Notes: generated by a model not told the origin, from the sequence alone. Positions 1 through 8,497 are shown, counted from the stretch's first letter. The stretch: DNA of 64,000 bases from Alkalibacter saccharofermentans DSM 14828 (GCF_900128885.1 NZ_FQTU01000005.1:89724-153723), one strand, 5' to 3'. A program made the numbers and translations.

Positions 1-479
1 GCATTCCCATCTTCTTTAATTATCGTTCCGTGGATTGCCAGTGGCGTTGTTATCCATTGATACTTCTTGATTCCACCGTAATAATGGGTCTTGAAAAAAC
101 TGAGTTTGCCGTCTTCGTATAAGGGAGATTGTTTCAAATCAAGCCTAGGTGCATCAATATGGGACCCAACCATCAAGAATCCTTTTTCCGGATTCACTCT
201 TCCCATTTTGAACATCACTACCTGTTTGCCCTTGTATAGCGAATATACTTTATCTCCAGGCTTTAATGTCAGCTTGTTATCAATATAATGGTCTATGGAT
301 TTAAACCCTTCTTTTTCCGCCAGAGCCGTTATATGCTCTGCAGCCTCTCTTTCCGTCTTGCTCTTATCTAAAAAGAGCTTATAACCGTCACAGAACATAA
401 ACGCATCGTCTTTTTCGCCCTTCAACATATCCCAGACGTTTAGGCTCTGCCTTTTAAGTTTTAATTTATCTGTTTCCAT
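1..479 (-). CDS. M18 family zinc aminopeptidase, N-terminal part (runs off window)
   Basis: N-terminal 159 residues of an aminopeptidase I (M18) family protein; the gene continues past the left edge. M18 enzymes are cytosolic, dodecameric di-zinc metallopeptidases that remove N-terminal residues from peptides. The sequence shows the family signature GSHIDAPRLDLK near residues 105-116, whose His107 is the expected first zinc ligand, followed by HYYGGIKKYQW and PLAIHG, both typical of M18. The ATG follows a GGGGGCGG ribosome site that overlaps the stop of the DUF896 gene upstream, so the two are probably co-transcribed. The remaining zinc ligands lie outside the window and cannot be checked. 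Confidence 0.9.
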   Translation of the reverse strand, partial: METDKLKLKRQSLNVWDMLKGEKDDAFMFCDGYKLFLDKSKTEREAAEHITALAEKEGFKSIDHYIDNKLTLKPGDKVYSLYKGKQVVMFKMGRVNPEKGFLMVGSHIDAPRLDLKQSPLYEDGKLSFFKTHYYGGIKKYQWITTPLAIHGTIIKEDGN

Positions 480-489
480 AATCCGCCCC

Positions 490-660
490 CTAATCGACTA
501 TTTCAATATTGTCCAACTGTTGTTTGAAATTTTTTCTGAAATTTTCAAGATATTCTTCCCTCAATTGCTTTTGCTCCTTGGCTTCTTCTTCCGTAAGCCC
601 TGATGCCTTTTTTTTGCTTGCCAGCTCGTTGATTCTTTTTATTTTATCTTCGCTTAACAT
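490..660 (-). CDS. DUF896 (YnzC-like) small cytosolic protein
   Basis: A 56-residue protein beginning MLSEDKIKRINELASKKK with the run GLTEEEAKEQKQLREEYL. This is the conserved pattern of the DUF896/YnzC family of Firmicutes, short proteins forming a two-helix hairpin, with no firm biochemical role. It is highly charged and has no signal or membrane segment. The ATG is preceded by CGGAGGAA at good spacing. It lies just before the M18 peptidase gene, whose ribosome site overlaps its stop codon, which indicates an operon. Family assignment is secure; function is unknown. Confidence 0.88.
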   Translation of the reverse strand: MLSEDKIKRINELASKKKASGLTEEEAKEQKQLREEYLENFRKNFKQQLDNIEIVD

Positions 661-737
661 ATCGTTCCTCCGAAATATTTTATCTTAATATTATACCATA
701 TTGGAGTTTTTTTTAAATAACAACCTTATTTACGCAC

Positions 738-771
738 AAAAACCAAGCACCCTTTCCTTGAGGCTTGGTTT
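738..771 (-). terminator. Rho-independent terminator after ptsH
   Basis: Inverted repeat AAACCAAGC / GCTTGGTTT with a 14-nt loop, followed on the minus strand by five T. It lies about 25 nt after the HPr stop codon. Confidence 0.75.
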
Positions 772-795
772 AAATCAACCTTGACTATCCTTTTA

Positions 796-1059
796 TCAAC
801 CTTCAAATTCGGATTCAACTAACGCGCACAAAGCATTTAGTGCTTCTTCCTCGTCCGAACCGCTGGCTTCGATTATTATCTCTGTTCCTTTGTCAACCCC
901 TAAAACCATAACACCCATTATACTCTTCGCACTGACTGTGGCAGTGTCTTTTTTTATATAAATATCACTTTTGAATCTGTTGGCTAGCTCAACAAACTTA
1001 GACGCCGGCCTTGCATGAAGACCTAGCTTGTTGGTAACCACCACGCTTTTGCAAACCAT
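796..1059 (-). CDS. ptsH: HPr family phosphocarrier protein
   Basis: An 87-residue HPr. It carries phosphate from Enzyme I to the sugar-specific EIIA domains of the PTS. The active-site motif LGLHARPA places His15 exactly where HPr is phosphorylated, and the regulatory serine region (VSAKSIMGVM) places Ser46 where HPr kinase acts in Firmicutes, so a role in catabolite control is likely. An AAGGGGTGG ribosome site precedes the ATG and a terminator follows. It stands alone, without ptsI, as is common in Clostridia. A Crh-like paralogue is unlikely because His15 is present. Confidence 0.95.
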   Translation of the reverse strand: MVCKSVVVTNKLGLHARPASKFVELANRFKSDIYIKKDTATVSAKSIMGVMVLGVDKGTEIIIEASGSDEEEALNALCALVESEFEG

Positions 1060-1213
1060 TACACCACCCCTTTGGAAATATGTCGCTTTTAACGCTATCT
1101 TAATTATACATGTTATTTAAATTTTATCAAATATTTATTGAAAATTTAATATCGATATTTCAATTTTATCGTACTGTGGTATAATATAAACATGAATTTG
1201 GAGGTGAACAGCA

Positions 1214-1408
1214 ATGAAAATCACAAAAGATATGGATATCATGTCCGCGGTTAACAATTTTCCGGAAACCGTTGACGTTTTTCAAAGATTTGGAATGCAT
1301 TGCTTCGGGTGCATGGCTGCAAGATTTGAAAACATCGAGCAAGGTGCCGCAGCACACGGAATCGATGTAGATGTATTGCTAGAAGCTTTAAACGAAGTTG
1401 CAAAGTAA
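1214..1408 (+). CDS. DUF1858 domain protein with CxxC motif
   Basis: A 64-residue protein of the DUF1858 family (hybrid-cluster-protein-associated, proposed redox disulfide). Cys30 and Cys33 form a CFGC motif in the context FGMHCFGCMAARFENIEQGA, the hallmark of the family. The fold is a small helical bundle and the cysteines may act as a redox pair or metal site; no reaction is established. It is transcribed alone: a TATAAT box lies at 1180-1185, a GGAGGTG ribosome site precedes the ATG, and a strong terminator follows. A 12-bp perfect palindrome (AATATCGATATT, 1148-1159) just upstream could be an operator shared with divergent ptsH. Confidence 0.88.
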   Translation: MKITKDMDIMSAVNNFPETVDVFQRFGMHCFGCMAARFENIEQGAAAHGIDVDVLLEALNEVAK

Positions 1409-1429
1409 GCTTTAATCTCAACAAAAATA

Positions 1430-1475
1430 AAGTACACCCAGGTATTAGCTGCAAGCTAGTAACTGAGGTGTACTT
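1430..1475. terminator. Bidirectional Rho-independent terminator
   Basis: Nine-bp stem AAGTACACC / GGTGTACTT, with T-rich sequence on the plus side and A-rich sequence on the other. It lies between the convergent DUF1858 and uraA genes and can serve both. Confidence 0.85.
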
Positions 1476-1497
1476 TTTTATAAGTTATATCTTATAC

Positions 1498-2739
1498 CTA
1501 TATATCTCCAGGCAATAACTTGTTTAGAACTATGCCTAAAAATGCGGCTATGGCCAGTCCTGAAACTGACAGTGTCCCACCTATGAAGATGTTGTCAATT
1601 GCAATTCCCGCAACCAATATCAATGACGCGATTATAAGGTTCCTGCTGTGGGCAAAATCAAGTTTTGCTTCAACCATGGTCCTTACGCCAACGCTTGCGA
1701 TCATTCCGAAAAGAATTATGCTGACTCCACCCATGACCGCAGTTGGTATCGAGTTGATCAAAGCTCCAAACTTTCCAATCATGCTTAGTATCACGGCAAA
1801 TACAGCTGCAATTCTTAAAACCGACGGATCGTATACCTTAGTTACAGCCAATACTCCCGTATTCTCACTGTAAGTAGTATTTGCAGGTCCTCCTAGAATT
1901 CCCGCAACAATCGTTGCAAGTCCATCACCGAGCATGGTCTTATGAACTCCCGGATCCTTAAAGAAATCCTTGCCTACAACCGATCCGTTTGTGACTATAT
2001 CCCCAAAGTGCTCTATGAATATTACCATTGCTATAGGAGCTATTGCTGTAATCCCCGCCATGTTGAACTCCGGCATCGTCGTTATGCTCTGCCATGAGCC
2101 TTGGGACATTCCAAACCATCCCGCCTGGGATATATTGCTGAAATCTACGACTCCCATCAGGCTTGCTGCAATATAGCCTACGATTACTGATATAAGTATG
2201 GGCACTAGCTTGAAGAACCCCTTTGCAAAAATCGATACCGCTATCATTGTTAGTATTACTATAGAAGCAATTAGTATGGAAAGGGGATCTACCGTGCCTG
2301 TTTGCGTGGCTGCGTCGTAGGAATATCCCGCCATACTGAGGGCTACCGGACTTAATCTAAGCCCGATAACAATGATGACCGGTCCGGTAACGATTGGTGG
2401 GAAAAAGGATCTAACCTTGTCCGCCCCTGCAACTTGAATTATCAGTGACATGATTATATAAACTATTCCTGCTCCAATGACTCCACCCTTGACAGCCCCA
2501 ATTCCGTATTGGGACAATGTCATTGCCAGAGCACCTATAAATGCAAAACTAGAACCTAAAAATACCGGCACCTTTCTTCCTGTAATATAATGAAAAATCA
2601 AAGTCCCCAACCCTGCGCTCAAGAGGGCTACTGAAGTATCCAGCCCTGTAAGAATAGGCACTAGGACTGTAGCGCCAAACATTGCTAAAAGGTGCTGAAA
2701 ACCTAAAACTGCTTTTTTGCCTCTGCTGATAGTATTCAT
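1498..2739 (-). CDS. uraA: Uracil permease, NCS2 family
   Basis: A 413-residue, highly hydrophobic protein with the repeat structure of NCS2 nucleobase:cation symporters (14 membrane segments expected). It imports uracil across the cytoplasmic membrane. Family motifs seen are QHLLAMFGATVLVP at the N-terminus, the central FIEHFGDIVTNGSVVG and the NTTYSENTGVLAVTKVYDP region that lines the substrate site. Its ATG overlaps the pyrR stop by four bases (ATGA) and its ribosome site lies inside the pyrR tail, so the two are translationally coupled and share the PyrR attenuator upstream. This is the classic pyrR-uracil transporter arrangement. Confidence 0.95.
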   Translation of the reverse strand: MNTISRGKKAVLGFQHLLAMFGATVLVPILTGLDTSVALLSAGLGTLIFHYITGRKVPVFLGSSFAFIGALAMTLSQYGIGAVKGGVIGAGIVYIIMSLIIQVAGADKVRSFFPPIVTGPVIIVIGLRLSPVALSMAGYSYDAATQTGTVDPLSILIASIVILTMIAVSIFAKGFFKLVPILISVIVGYIAASLMGVVDFSNISQAGWFGMSQGSWQSITTMPEFNMAGITAIAPIAMVIFIEHFGDIVTNGSVVGKDFFKDPGVHKTMLGDGLATIVAGILGGPANTTYSENTGVLAVTKVYDPSVLRIAAVFAVILSMIGKFGALINSIPTAVMGGVSIILFGMIASVGVRTMVEAKLDFAHSRNLIIASLILVAGIAIDNIFIGGTLSVSGLAIAAFLGIVLNKLLPGDI

Positions 2740-3281
2740 TCTTCTCCTCCTTCAAATTTGGTCAATATGACCACGTCTTTTCCATCTTGCTCCTTAAGCA
2801 AGACATGAATCATTTCTTCCCGGGAAGTAGGTACGTTTTTGCCGGTATAATCGGGTCTTATGGGGAGCTCCCTATGACCTCTGTCAACTATTACCGCAAG
2901 CTGTATTTTTTGTGGCCTTCCTGCATCCATTACCGCGTTTATTGCTGCTCTGCATGTTCTGCCGGTATAAATAACATCATCCACCAATACTACGTTTTTG
3001 TCCTTTACCTCCAGATCGATGCGGCTTCTTAATATGCCGTTTTCCTCCTTGGCTCTGTCGTCCCTGTACTCGGTGATATCCACCGATCCAAGCTCAACCT
3101 TGGAGCTTTCAAAGGATTCTATGTTGGCAGCAATTCTCTTTGCTATTGGCATTCCTCTTGTTTTTATGCCTAAGATGACGAGATCCTTTGTTCCTTTATT
3201 CTTCTCCACGATCTCATGGGATATTCGGGTTATCGCCCTGTTTAAAGCGCTTGAATCCATAATTTCAATAATGTTCGACAT
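2736..3281 (-). CDS. pyrR: Bifunctional pyr operon regulator / uracil phosphoribosyltransferase
   Basis: A 181-residue PyrR. It binds pyr leader RNA when UMP/UTP is high, causing attenuation, and it also makes UMP from uracil and PRPP. The PRPP-binding loop VVLVDDVIYTGRT is present, as is the conserved VDRGHRELPIRPDYTGKNVP segment. The start chosen is the ATG of MSNIIEIMDS, preceded by AGAGGTGAG. The open frame extends 26 codons further upstream, but that stretch is the leader terminator region and has no homology. A PyrR-binding loop and terminator lie immediately upstream, so the gene is autoregulated together with uraA. Confidence 0.95.
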   Translation of the reverse strand: MSNIIEIMDSSALNRAITRISHEIVEKNKGTKDLVILGIKTRGMPIAKRIAANIESFESSKVELGSVDITEYRDDRAKEENGILRSRIDLEVKDKNVVLVDDVIYTGRTCRAAINAVMDAGRPQKIQLAVIVDRGHRELPIRPDYTGKNVPTSREEMIHVLLKEQDGKDVVILTKFEGGEE

Positions 3282-3302
3282 GTATCTCACCTCTTTCGGC
3301 GC

Positions 3303-3379
3303 AAAAAAAATCTTTCTACGGCATGGTAAAAAGATTCGCGCAAACAAAATATGCATCACCTTGCCAGCCTCACAGGACC
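3303..3379 (-). promoter_or_regulatory. PyrR-binding leader with attenuator
   Basis: On the minus strand the leader carries GGTCCTGTGAGGCTGGCAAG (3360-3379), which matches the conserved PyrR anti-antiterminator loop (GUCCNGNGAGGCU then GCAAGG). It is followed by a terminator hairpin AATCTTT / AAAGATT (3309-3315 with 3330-3336) and eight T. This is the standard PyrR attenuation architecture. The part of the open frame upstream of the pyrR ATG covers it and is not coding. Confidence 0.92.
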
Positions 3380-3404
3380 AAATTAAAGGTAAATTCCTTA
3401 ATAT

Positions 3405-3433
3405 AGTTTACATTAAAAATTAAAGCCTGTAAA
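3405..3433 (-). promoter_or_regulatory. Promoter of pyrR-uraA
   Basis: Minus-strand -35 TTTACA (3428-3433) and -10 TAAACT (3405-3410) separated by 17 bp, placing the start about 20 nt before the PyrR loop. Confidence 0.6.
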
Positions 3434-3447
3434 GATATATCGTCATC

Positions 3448-3593
3448 CTACACCATTGTATTTATAACATCCAGCATATCATCCGCAGTTGTCACTGATT
3501 TTGCATTTACTTGGTATACCCTCTGTGTGACTATCATTTCCGCCATGGTTTTCCCATGTTCACATTCGAGCCCTCAAGCATTCTTTGCCTAAT
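3448..3593 (-). pseudogene. Flagellar rod/hook protein fragment (FlgG/FlgE-like C-terminus), frameshifted
   Basis: Reading the minus strand gives IRQRMLEGSNVNMGK in one frame. After a one-base deletion in an A-run (near 3547-3552) the next frame continues TMAEMIVTQRVYQ, NAKSVTTADDM and LDVINTMV, then stop. This is the conserved C-terminal D0 segment of flagellar basal-body rod/hook proteins (FlgE/F/G: LEGSNV..., E-M-I-x-x-Q-R-x-Y-Q-x-N-x-K, T-x-D-x-M-L). Nothing upstream resembles the rest of the gene and a stop lies just before it. It is therefore a decayed fragment, not a functional gene. No other flagellar gene is in the window. Confidence 0.8.
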
Positions 3594-3663
3594 CGATTAA
3601 AAAAGCTTCGTCTTCTGAAGAGTTGTACAAAGGCAAGCAGTGTACGGACAGCATTTTATGCTT

Positions 3664-5295
3664 CTATGCTTTTCTCGCTTCTTCCCGCAGCAAGTAGCTC
3701 TTACACTCTTTTAGCTTATCTTCATACATTCTGCTGTCCGCTTTTTTTATCAAATCATCGATGCTACCCGCTCTTGAATATATCGAATATCCAACTGATG
3801 CCCCCAAGGAATATGTCTTGTTACCAAGTTCGATTCCTTTACCAAAGGATTTTTTGATCTTATCCGCCTTGTCCATTACTTGATTTTCATTCTCAACTCC
3901 TCCCAGAAGCATGATGAATTCATCTCCTCCTATTCTTGCCAGTATATCCCCGTTGCCTATAAAACCCAACATTCTCTGTGCAGCCTTGATCAATACTTGA
4001 TCGCCTTTGTTGTGGCCGTAGGTGTCGTTTATGATTTTAAAATCATTTAGGTCTATGTAAATCGCCCCAAAGTCTGTCCCATATTCGTTGAAATCGTCTA
4101 TGAATGTCACAGCATTTCGGAAAAAATGTCTTCTGTTCGGCAGGTTTGTCAACGCGTCGAAATTGGCCGCATTATAAAGCTCATCAGCTAGCATCTTGTA
4201 CCTTCTGTTATTTTCCAAGAGTTCTTGCTCTATCTGTTTTCTTGCAGTTATATCGTGATACGTGGCAACAATACCTAAAAAACCCTTCATTTTATCTTCA
4301 GCTACGGATGCAGATACGACCGTGTGCACTTTTGTTCCGTCTTTTTTTATTAGAACAAATTCTCTTCCCGATACGCTCTTTTTCTTAAGCAGCCTTTTTA
4401 TCTGAGCATTAATATACCTTCTGCTGTTTTCGTCCAGCAGATCTAAGACGTTTTTCCCCACCAGCTCATTTTTTGCATAATCCAACAGAGCGCAGGTGGA
4501 ATTATTGCATCTTACGATTTTGCCTTCCCTGTCCATGAGTATCACCGGATCCATGATGGTGTCTAAAATGACGTCAGAGGCCGCCACTGATGAAGTTTCT
4601 AGTATATTATATCTTTTAATGCTTATCCAAATACCGTATATAAAAACCACGAGCCCGATATTTGCTATTGGCGGAAAATAGTCATTTATCATAGGCATGA
4701 GCAGATCTGTTGTCCCTCCAATTAAAAGCACTATGATATCAGAGAACAATATCGCATGTGACTGTTTTTTTTGATTGTAGTACTCAGCCTTGTTTCCCCA
4801 GCTCCAGAGAACAAATAAGCCCACGCCCAAATAAGATGTTATATAGAGCAGATATGCCCAAAACAATGTATTCTCAGGCTTATTTATATAAGTCCATCCA
4901 AATCCGCTTGTGCTTTGAATCAGGTCCACCGCAACAATGGTATTAGATGTGGCGAGACTCACGATAAGAAGACCTACAGGAATCAGATACAGAACCATCC
5001 ATTGCCAAATCTTTGTAATCTTTTTGTCATTTCCCGTCTGTATCATGAAGAGCACGAAAACGAAAACCGGAAATGCTATACCCCCAAACACTCCGATTCT
5101 ATGCCAAAACCACGCGCTTTCTTTCGTAGGCGCAGTATAAAAAAATGAGTAGGCAAATGCCCATAATCCCAAGCTCCCACACACGAGTACAGCATAAACT
5201 TTTAGTATTTTACTTTTATTTTCATTTATTGAATATATTATTAAAAACAGAAAACATACAAAACATCCAAATGACAACAGTGATAGTATATTCAA
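3664..5295 (-). CDS. Membrane diguanylate cyclase: 7TM sensor, PAS, GGDEF
   Basis: A 543-residue membrane protein predicted to make cyclic di-GMP from two GTP. The N-terminal ~230 residues form seven hydrophobic segments of the type found in histidine-kinase N-terminal 7TM domains. A PAS domain follows (VILDTIMDPVILMDREGKI..., ending TYHDITARKQIEQEL), then a GGDEF domain with intact ARIGGDEFIMLLGG and the metal-site region IDLNDFKIINDTYGHNKGDQ. The start is uncertain: an ATG six codons upstream has no ribosome site, whereas the TTG used here follows GGGAGGA at seven bases. It is a single gene with a 20-bp terminator stem upstream separating it from the glp-type operon. Confidence 0.9.
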   Translation of the reverse strand: MNILSLLSFGCFVCFLFLIIYSINENKSKILKVYAVLVCGSLGLWAFAYSFFYTAPTKESAWFWHRIGVFGGIAFPVFVFVLFMIQTGNDKKITKIWQWMVLYLIPVGLLIVSLATSNTIVAVDLIQSTSGFGWTYINKPENTLFWAYLLYITSYLGVGLFVLWSWGNKAEYYNQKKQSHAILFSDIIVLLIGGTTDLLMPMINDYFPPIANIGLVVFIYGIWISIKRYNILETSSVAASDVILDTIMDPVILMDREGKIVRCNNSTCALLDYAKNELVGKNVLDLLDENSRRYINAQIKRLLKKKSVSGREFVLIKKDGTKVHTVVSASVAEDKMKGFLGIVATYHDITARKQIEQELLENNRRYKMLADELYNAANFDALTNLPNRRHFFRNAVTFIDDFNEYGTDFGAIYIDLNDFKIINDTYGHNKGDQVLIKAAQRMLGFIGNGDILARIGGDEFIMLLGGVENENQVMDKADKIKKSFGKGIELGNKTYSLGASVGYSIYSRAGSIDDLIKKADSRMYEDKLKECKSYLLREEARKA

Positions 5296-5368
5296 ACAGA
5301 TTCCTCCCAACATCGTGAAACACCTTTGTATATTTTATCACATTTTTTATCAATTTGCTAAAAATATC

Positions 5369-5418
5369 AAAAAGGAAAATTCGGATTGCAAATAATTACA
5401 ATCCGAATTTTCCTTTTT
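5369..5418. terminator. Strong terminator, 20-bp perfect stem
   Basis: The arms AAAAAGGAAAATTCGGATTG and CAATCCGAATTTTCCTTTTT are perfectly complementary around a 10-nt loop. On the minus strand it ends the DUF1667 operon just after its stop codon. Confidence 0.92.
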
Positions 5419-5440
5419 GAGAAGTATATGGTATTTAGTA

Positions 5441-5797
5441 TTAGCAGCTGCGGGTTACTACTAGATCTGCTCCTGTACCGTTGATGTTTTTTATTATAAC
5501 GTCTCCCCTTTTGCAAGGAGATTTTAGATGAACGCTGTTTATAGTGCTCATAACATCAAATATCTGTGCTTTTGGAACCCCTGCAGTGGTTTTGACAGAA
5601 GTTATAGGCTCCTTGCCTCCGGCCACTGCCACTGTAGATGTGATGACCCTTCTCGGATCGGTCATTTCAGTCTTTCCGTACACTACGCCTCGGGGACACT
5701 TTTGCCCTGTCACGATGATTTCGTCTTTTGTCTTTTCGACCAACAAGCTGCATCCTTTTGGACATACTACGCATGTATATTTTTTGATTTCACCCAT
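5441..5797 (-). CDS. DUF1667 protein, Fe-S-type partner of glycerol-3-phosphate dehydrogenase
   Basis: A 118-residue protein of the DUF1667 family. The N-terminal CVVCPKGCSL and the following CPRGVVYGK give a cysteine set that looks like an iron-sulfur site. Another cysteine lies in KSPCKRGD and one is the last residue. In many Firmicutes this family is the third gene of a module with a GlpA-like dehydrogenase and a second FAD oxidoreductase, and that is the order here. The start is the ATG one base after the preceding stop, with a GGAGGG site inside the upstream gene; a longer in-frame extension lacks homology. Role inferred: electron transfer for anaerobic glycerol-3-phosphate oxidation. 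Confidence 0.85.
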   Translation of the reverse strand: MGEIKKYTCVVCPKGCSLLVEKTKDEIIVTGQKCPRGVVYGKTEMTDPRRVITSTVAVAGGKEPITSVKTTAGVPKAQIFDVMSTINSVHLKSPCKRGDVIIKNINGTGADLVVTRSC

Positions 5798-5798
5798 T

Positions 5799-7052
5799 TT
5801 ATGCACCCTCCACTTCAAATACGACTTCTTCAATATCAATTCCCTTTAGCTTGGACTTGCTTAGATTTATGCTTGCCATTTCTCCAGGAATTAATCTGTC
5901 ATATTTTTTACTGGCTATCTCCACGCCACCGGCTGTCACTTTTATCTTACTGTTGTCGTATACTTTATTTACCCTAAGGTACATCTTTACGATTTTATCC
6001 TCGTCTGCAAGACCCAGCTTTTGTGGAACCACATATGTCACCCCATTTTGCCCTTTGGTGGTTATGGATTTTTGTTCTGATACTGTATTTTTAATGAATT
6101 TTGCGGCACCTATCGCTGCGATTTCCGCTTCTTCAGATACATAATCCACAAGATCGTGTACGTGAAGCACGTTTCCGCAAGCGAATATTCCTTTTTTGGA
6201 AGTCTCTCTAGTATCGGATACGACCGGTCCTTTTGTTATTTTGTCGATTTCTATATTGCATACGTTTGAAAGCTCGTTTTCTGGTATCAATCCTACCGAT
6301 AGCAAAAGGGTATCACAAGATATATACTCTTGGGTTCCTTCAATTATCTGAAGGTTTTCGTCCACTTTTGCAACAGTTATTCCTTCTAACCTTTTATCCC
6401 CGTGCACCGAAACGACAGTATGGCTTAACCTAAGCGGTATGTCGTAATCGTCCAAACACTGGACTATGTTCCTTGTAAGGCCATTGGAGTAAGGCATAAG
6501 CTCCAGCACGCATTTGACTTTGGCCCCTTCCAAAGTCATTCGCCTCGCCATGATAAGCCCTATATCTCCTGAACCAAGTATTACCACTTCTTTGCCCGGC
6601 ATATAACCTTCCAGGTTAATGAATCTCTGGGCTGTGCCGGCTGTAAATACCCCCGACGGCCTTGCCCCTGCTATATTTATTGCACCCCTTGTTCTTTCTC
6701 TACACCCCATCGCCAGTATAAGACTCTTTGCTTTGATAACCTGGAATCCATCCTTTTCGTTCAAAGTATGGACTTCACGATCCTCTGTCACTTTCAGCAC
6801 CATCGTTTCGGTTTTTACTTTTATAGTCGTGTCTTTCAGTCTTTCTATATATTTTTCACTGTATTCAGGACCAGTCAGCTCTTCCTTGAACTTGTGAAGA
6901 CCGAAACCATTGTGTATGCACTGGTTTAAAATCCCACCCAGAACGTAATCTCTTTCAATTATCAAGATATCCTTGACACCTTCATCGTATGCTTTCAAAG
7001 CCGCAGCTAGCCCCGCCGGGCCCCCGCCGACTACTATAAGTTCATAGACCAT
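5799..7052 (-). CDS. FAD/NAD(P)-binding oxidoreductase, second subunit of a GlpA-type dehydrogenase module
   Basis: A 417-residue flavoprotein with an N-terminal dinucleotide-binding motif GGGPAG (residues 8-13), a middle ILAMGCRERTRGA segment, a second Rossmann motif VILGSGDIGLIMARRM for NAD(P), and the FAD-closing FACGNVLHVHDLVDYVSEEA. The fold is that of the pyridine nucleotide-disulfide oxidoreductase superfamily, but no redox CxxC is seen. Its first 19 bases overlap the end of the upstream GlpA-like gene in another frame and DUF1667 follows one base after its stop, so the three are one operon. It probably passes electrons between the dehydrogenase and a carrier, but the acceptor is not known. 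Confidence 0.88.
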   Translation of the reverse strand: MVYELIVVGGGPAGLAAALKAYDEGVKDILIIERDYVLGGILNQCIHNGFGLHKFKEELTGPEYSEKYIERLKDTTIKVKTETMVLKVTEDREVHTLNEKDGFQVIKAKSLILAMGCRERTRGAINIAGARPSGVFTAGTAQRFINLEGYMPGKEVVILGSGDIGLIMARRMTLEGAKVKCVLELMPYSNGLTRNIVQCLDDYDIPLRLSHTVVSVHGDKRLEGITVAKVDENLQIIEGTQEYISCDTLLLSVGLIPENELSNVCNIEIDKITKGPVVSDTRETSKKGIFACGNVLHVHDLVDYVSEEAEIAAIGAAKFIKNTVSEQKSITTKGQNGVTYVVPQKLGLADEDKIVKMYLRVNKVYDNSKIKVTAGGVEIASKKYDRLIPGEMASINLSKSKLKGIDIEEVVFEVEGA

Positions 7053-8497
7053 TTTTTATTACCCCTTTCTGCTTTTTGGGTTTTACCCGATAATATATAA
7101 GAGCCTTTTTCACTTTTGTTTATCTCCGTCATCTCCAAGCCCAGCTCTCTGCACATTATATCCATAACTTTCGGAGTACAAAATCCTCCTTGACATCTTC
7201 CCATAGTTGCCCTTGCCCTTCTCTTTATGGCATCTATCGATTTAATAGGTATCGATCTTTGAATAACATCCAATATTTCTCCCTCTGATATGCTTTCGCA
7301 TCTGCACACTATTTTTCCGAAGCTCCCATCCTGGGCTATCAGTTCGTTGATTTCTTCATTGGTCATATGGTCCATCCTTATATATGGCGTACGATATGAT
7401 ATATGATTTTTCTTTTCAGAAAGCTCCAGCCCCGATCGATCCAAAATTTCCATCACTTCCAAGGCGATAGCCGGGGATGATGTAAGCCCTGGAGAATCGA
7501 TTCCAACAAGATTTACGAAGCCTTTTTTTGTCTCTTCTATTATAAAATCGTATTGCTCCATTGAAGATCTCAGTCCGGCAAATTGTGTTATGACTTTGCC
7601 CATATCAATTTTAGGTACCGATTTTTTAGCATTATCTGATACTTCTTTCAAGCCTTCCTTGGTGGTGAACATGTCTTCCTTGTCGTATACATGCTTTGCA
7701 TTGGGACCTATCATGAGGTTTCCGTGGTATGTAGGGGTTACCAATGTCCCTTTGGAACCTTCCTTGGGCGTTTGGAAAAGCACTGATTTTACCAATCCCC
7801 CTATATCCTTGTCAAACAGCAGGTATTCTCCCTTTCTCGGAGTGATGTTGTAGTCATCCATGCCTGACATCTTTGCTATCTCATCGCTGAAAAGTCCTGC
7901 GCTGTTTATAACGTATTTAGTTCTGATTTTTTTGTCGTTGCTTTTAATTATGTAATGACCGTCTATTTCTTCTATCCCTGTCACAGGAGTTTCCAAAAGA
8001 AATTCTACTCCGTTATCCGCTGCGTTTTCAGCCAATGCTACCGCGAATTCAAATGGGGATATCACTCCTGAGTTTCCACAGAAAAGCGCTGAATAGACTT
8101 CTGGATTTACGTTAGGCTCGTTTGCCAAAACAAATGATTTATTGACGATAGACATGTTTTGCACGCCGTTTTCCAATCCCTTTTCATACAGCTTTAGTAT
8201 TTCCTTGTGGTCTTCTTCATCGAAAGCCAATACGTAAGATCCGCATTTGTTGTATCCGAATTTAAGCTCGTTATCTAATTCTTTAAACATCTGGTTTCCC
8301 TTGACACATAGCTTTGCTTTCAAAGTTCCCGGTGTTGCATCGTATCCTCCGTGAACGATTCCGCTATTTGCTTTGCTTGTTCCATTGCTTACATCGCTGT
8401 CCTTTTCTATGACAGCTACTTTCAAATTGTACTTCGATAACTCCCTGGCTATAGCGCATCCTACAACTCCTGCTCCGATAATTGAAACGTCGTACAT
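7034..8497 (-). CDS. GlpA-like glycerol-3-phosphate dehydrogenase with C-terminal [2Fe-2S] BFD domain
   Basis: A 487-residue FAD enzyme with a DAO-type fold: N-terminal IIGAGVVGCAIAREL, then NSGIVHGGYDATPG. The C-terminal BFD-like domain carries CRCES and later GRCQGGFC, four cysteines suited to a [2Fe-2S] cluster. This matches the anaerobic GlpA/YgaF-type clade in Firmicutes that oxidises glycerol-3-phosphate to dihydroxyacetone phosphate; a 2-hydroxyglutarate-type substrate cannot be excluded from sequence alone. The ATG used follows AAGGAG at eight bases, and a GTG three codons earlier is less likely. It is the first gene of a three-gene operon behind an attenuator-like leader; glpK and glpF are not in the window. 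Confidence 0.85.
   Translation of the reverse strand: MYDVSIIGAGVVGCAIARELSKYNLKVAVIEKDSDVSNGTSKANSGIVHGGYDATPGTLKAKLCVKGNQMFKELDNELKFGYNKCGSYVLAFDEEDHKEILKLYEKGLENGVQNMSIVNKSFVLANEPNVNPEVYSALFCGNSGVISPFEFAVALAENAADNGVEFLLETPVTGIEEIDGHYIIKSNDKKIRTKYVINSAGLFSDEIAKMSGMDDYNITPRKGEYLLFDKDIGGLVKSVLFQTPKEGSKGTLVTPTYHGNLMIGPNAKHVYDKEDMFTTKEGLKEVSDNAKKSVPKIDMGKVITQFAGLRSSMEQYDFIIEETKKGFVNLVGIDSPGLTSSPAIALEVMEILDRSGLELSEKKNHISYRTPYIRMDHMTNEEINELIAQDGSFGKIVCRCESISEGEILDVIQRSIPIKSIDAIKRRARATMGRCQGGFCTPKVMDIMCRELGLEMTEINKSEKGSYILSGKTQKAERGNKKWSMNL

Noticed and set aside
3282..3359. N-terminal extension of PyrR
   Set aside because: The extra codons translate the attenuator stem and PyrR loop; the ribosome site supports the downstream ATG.
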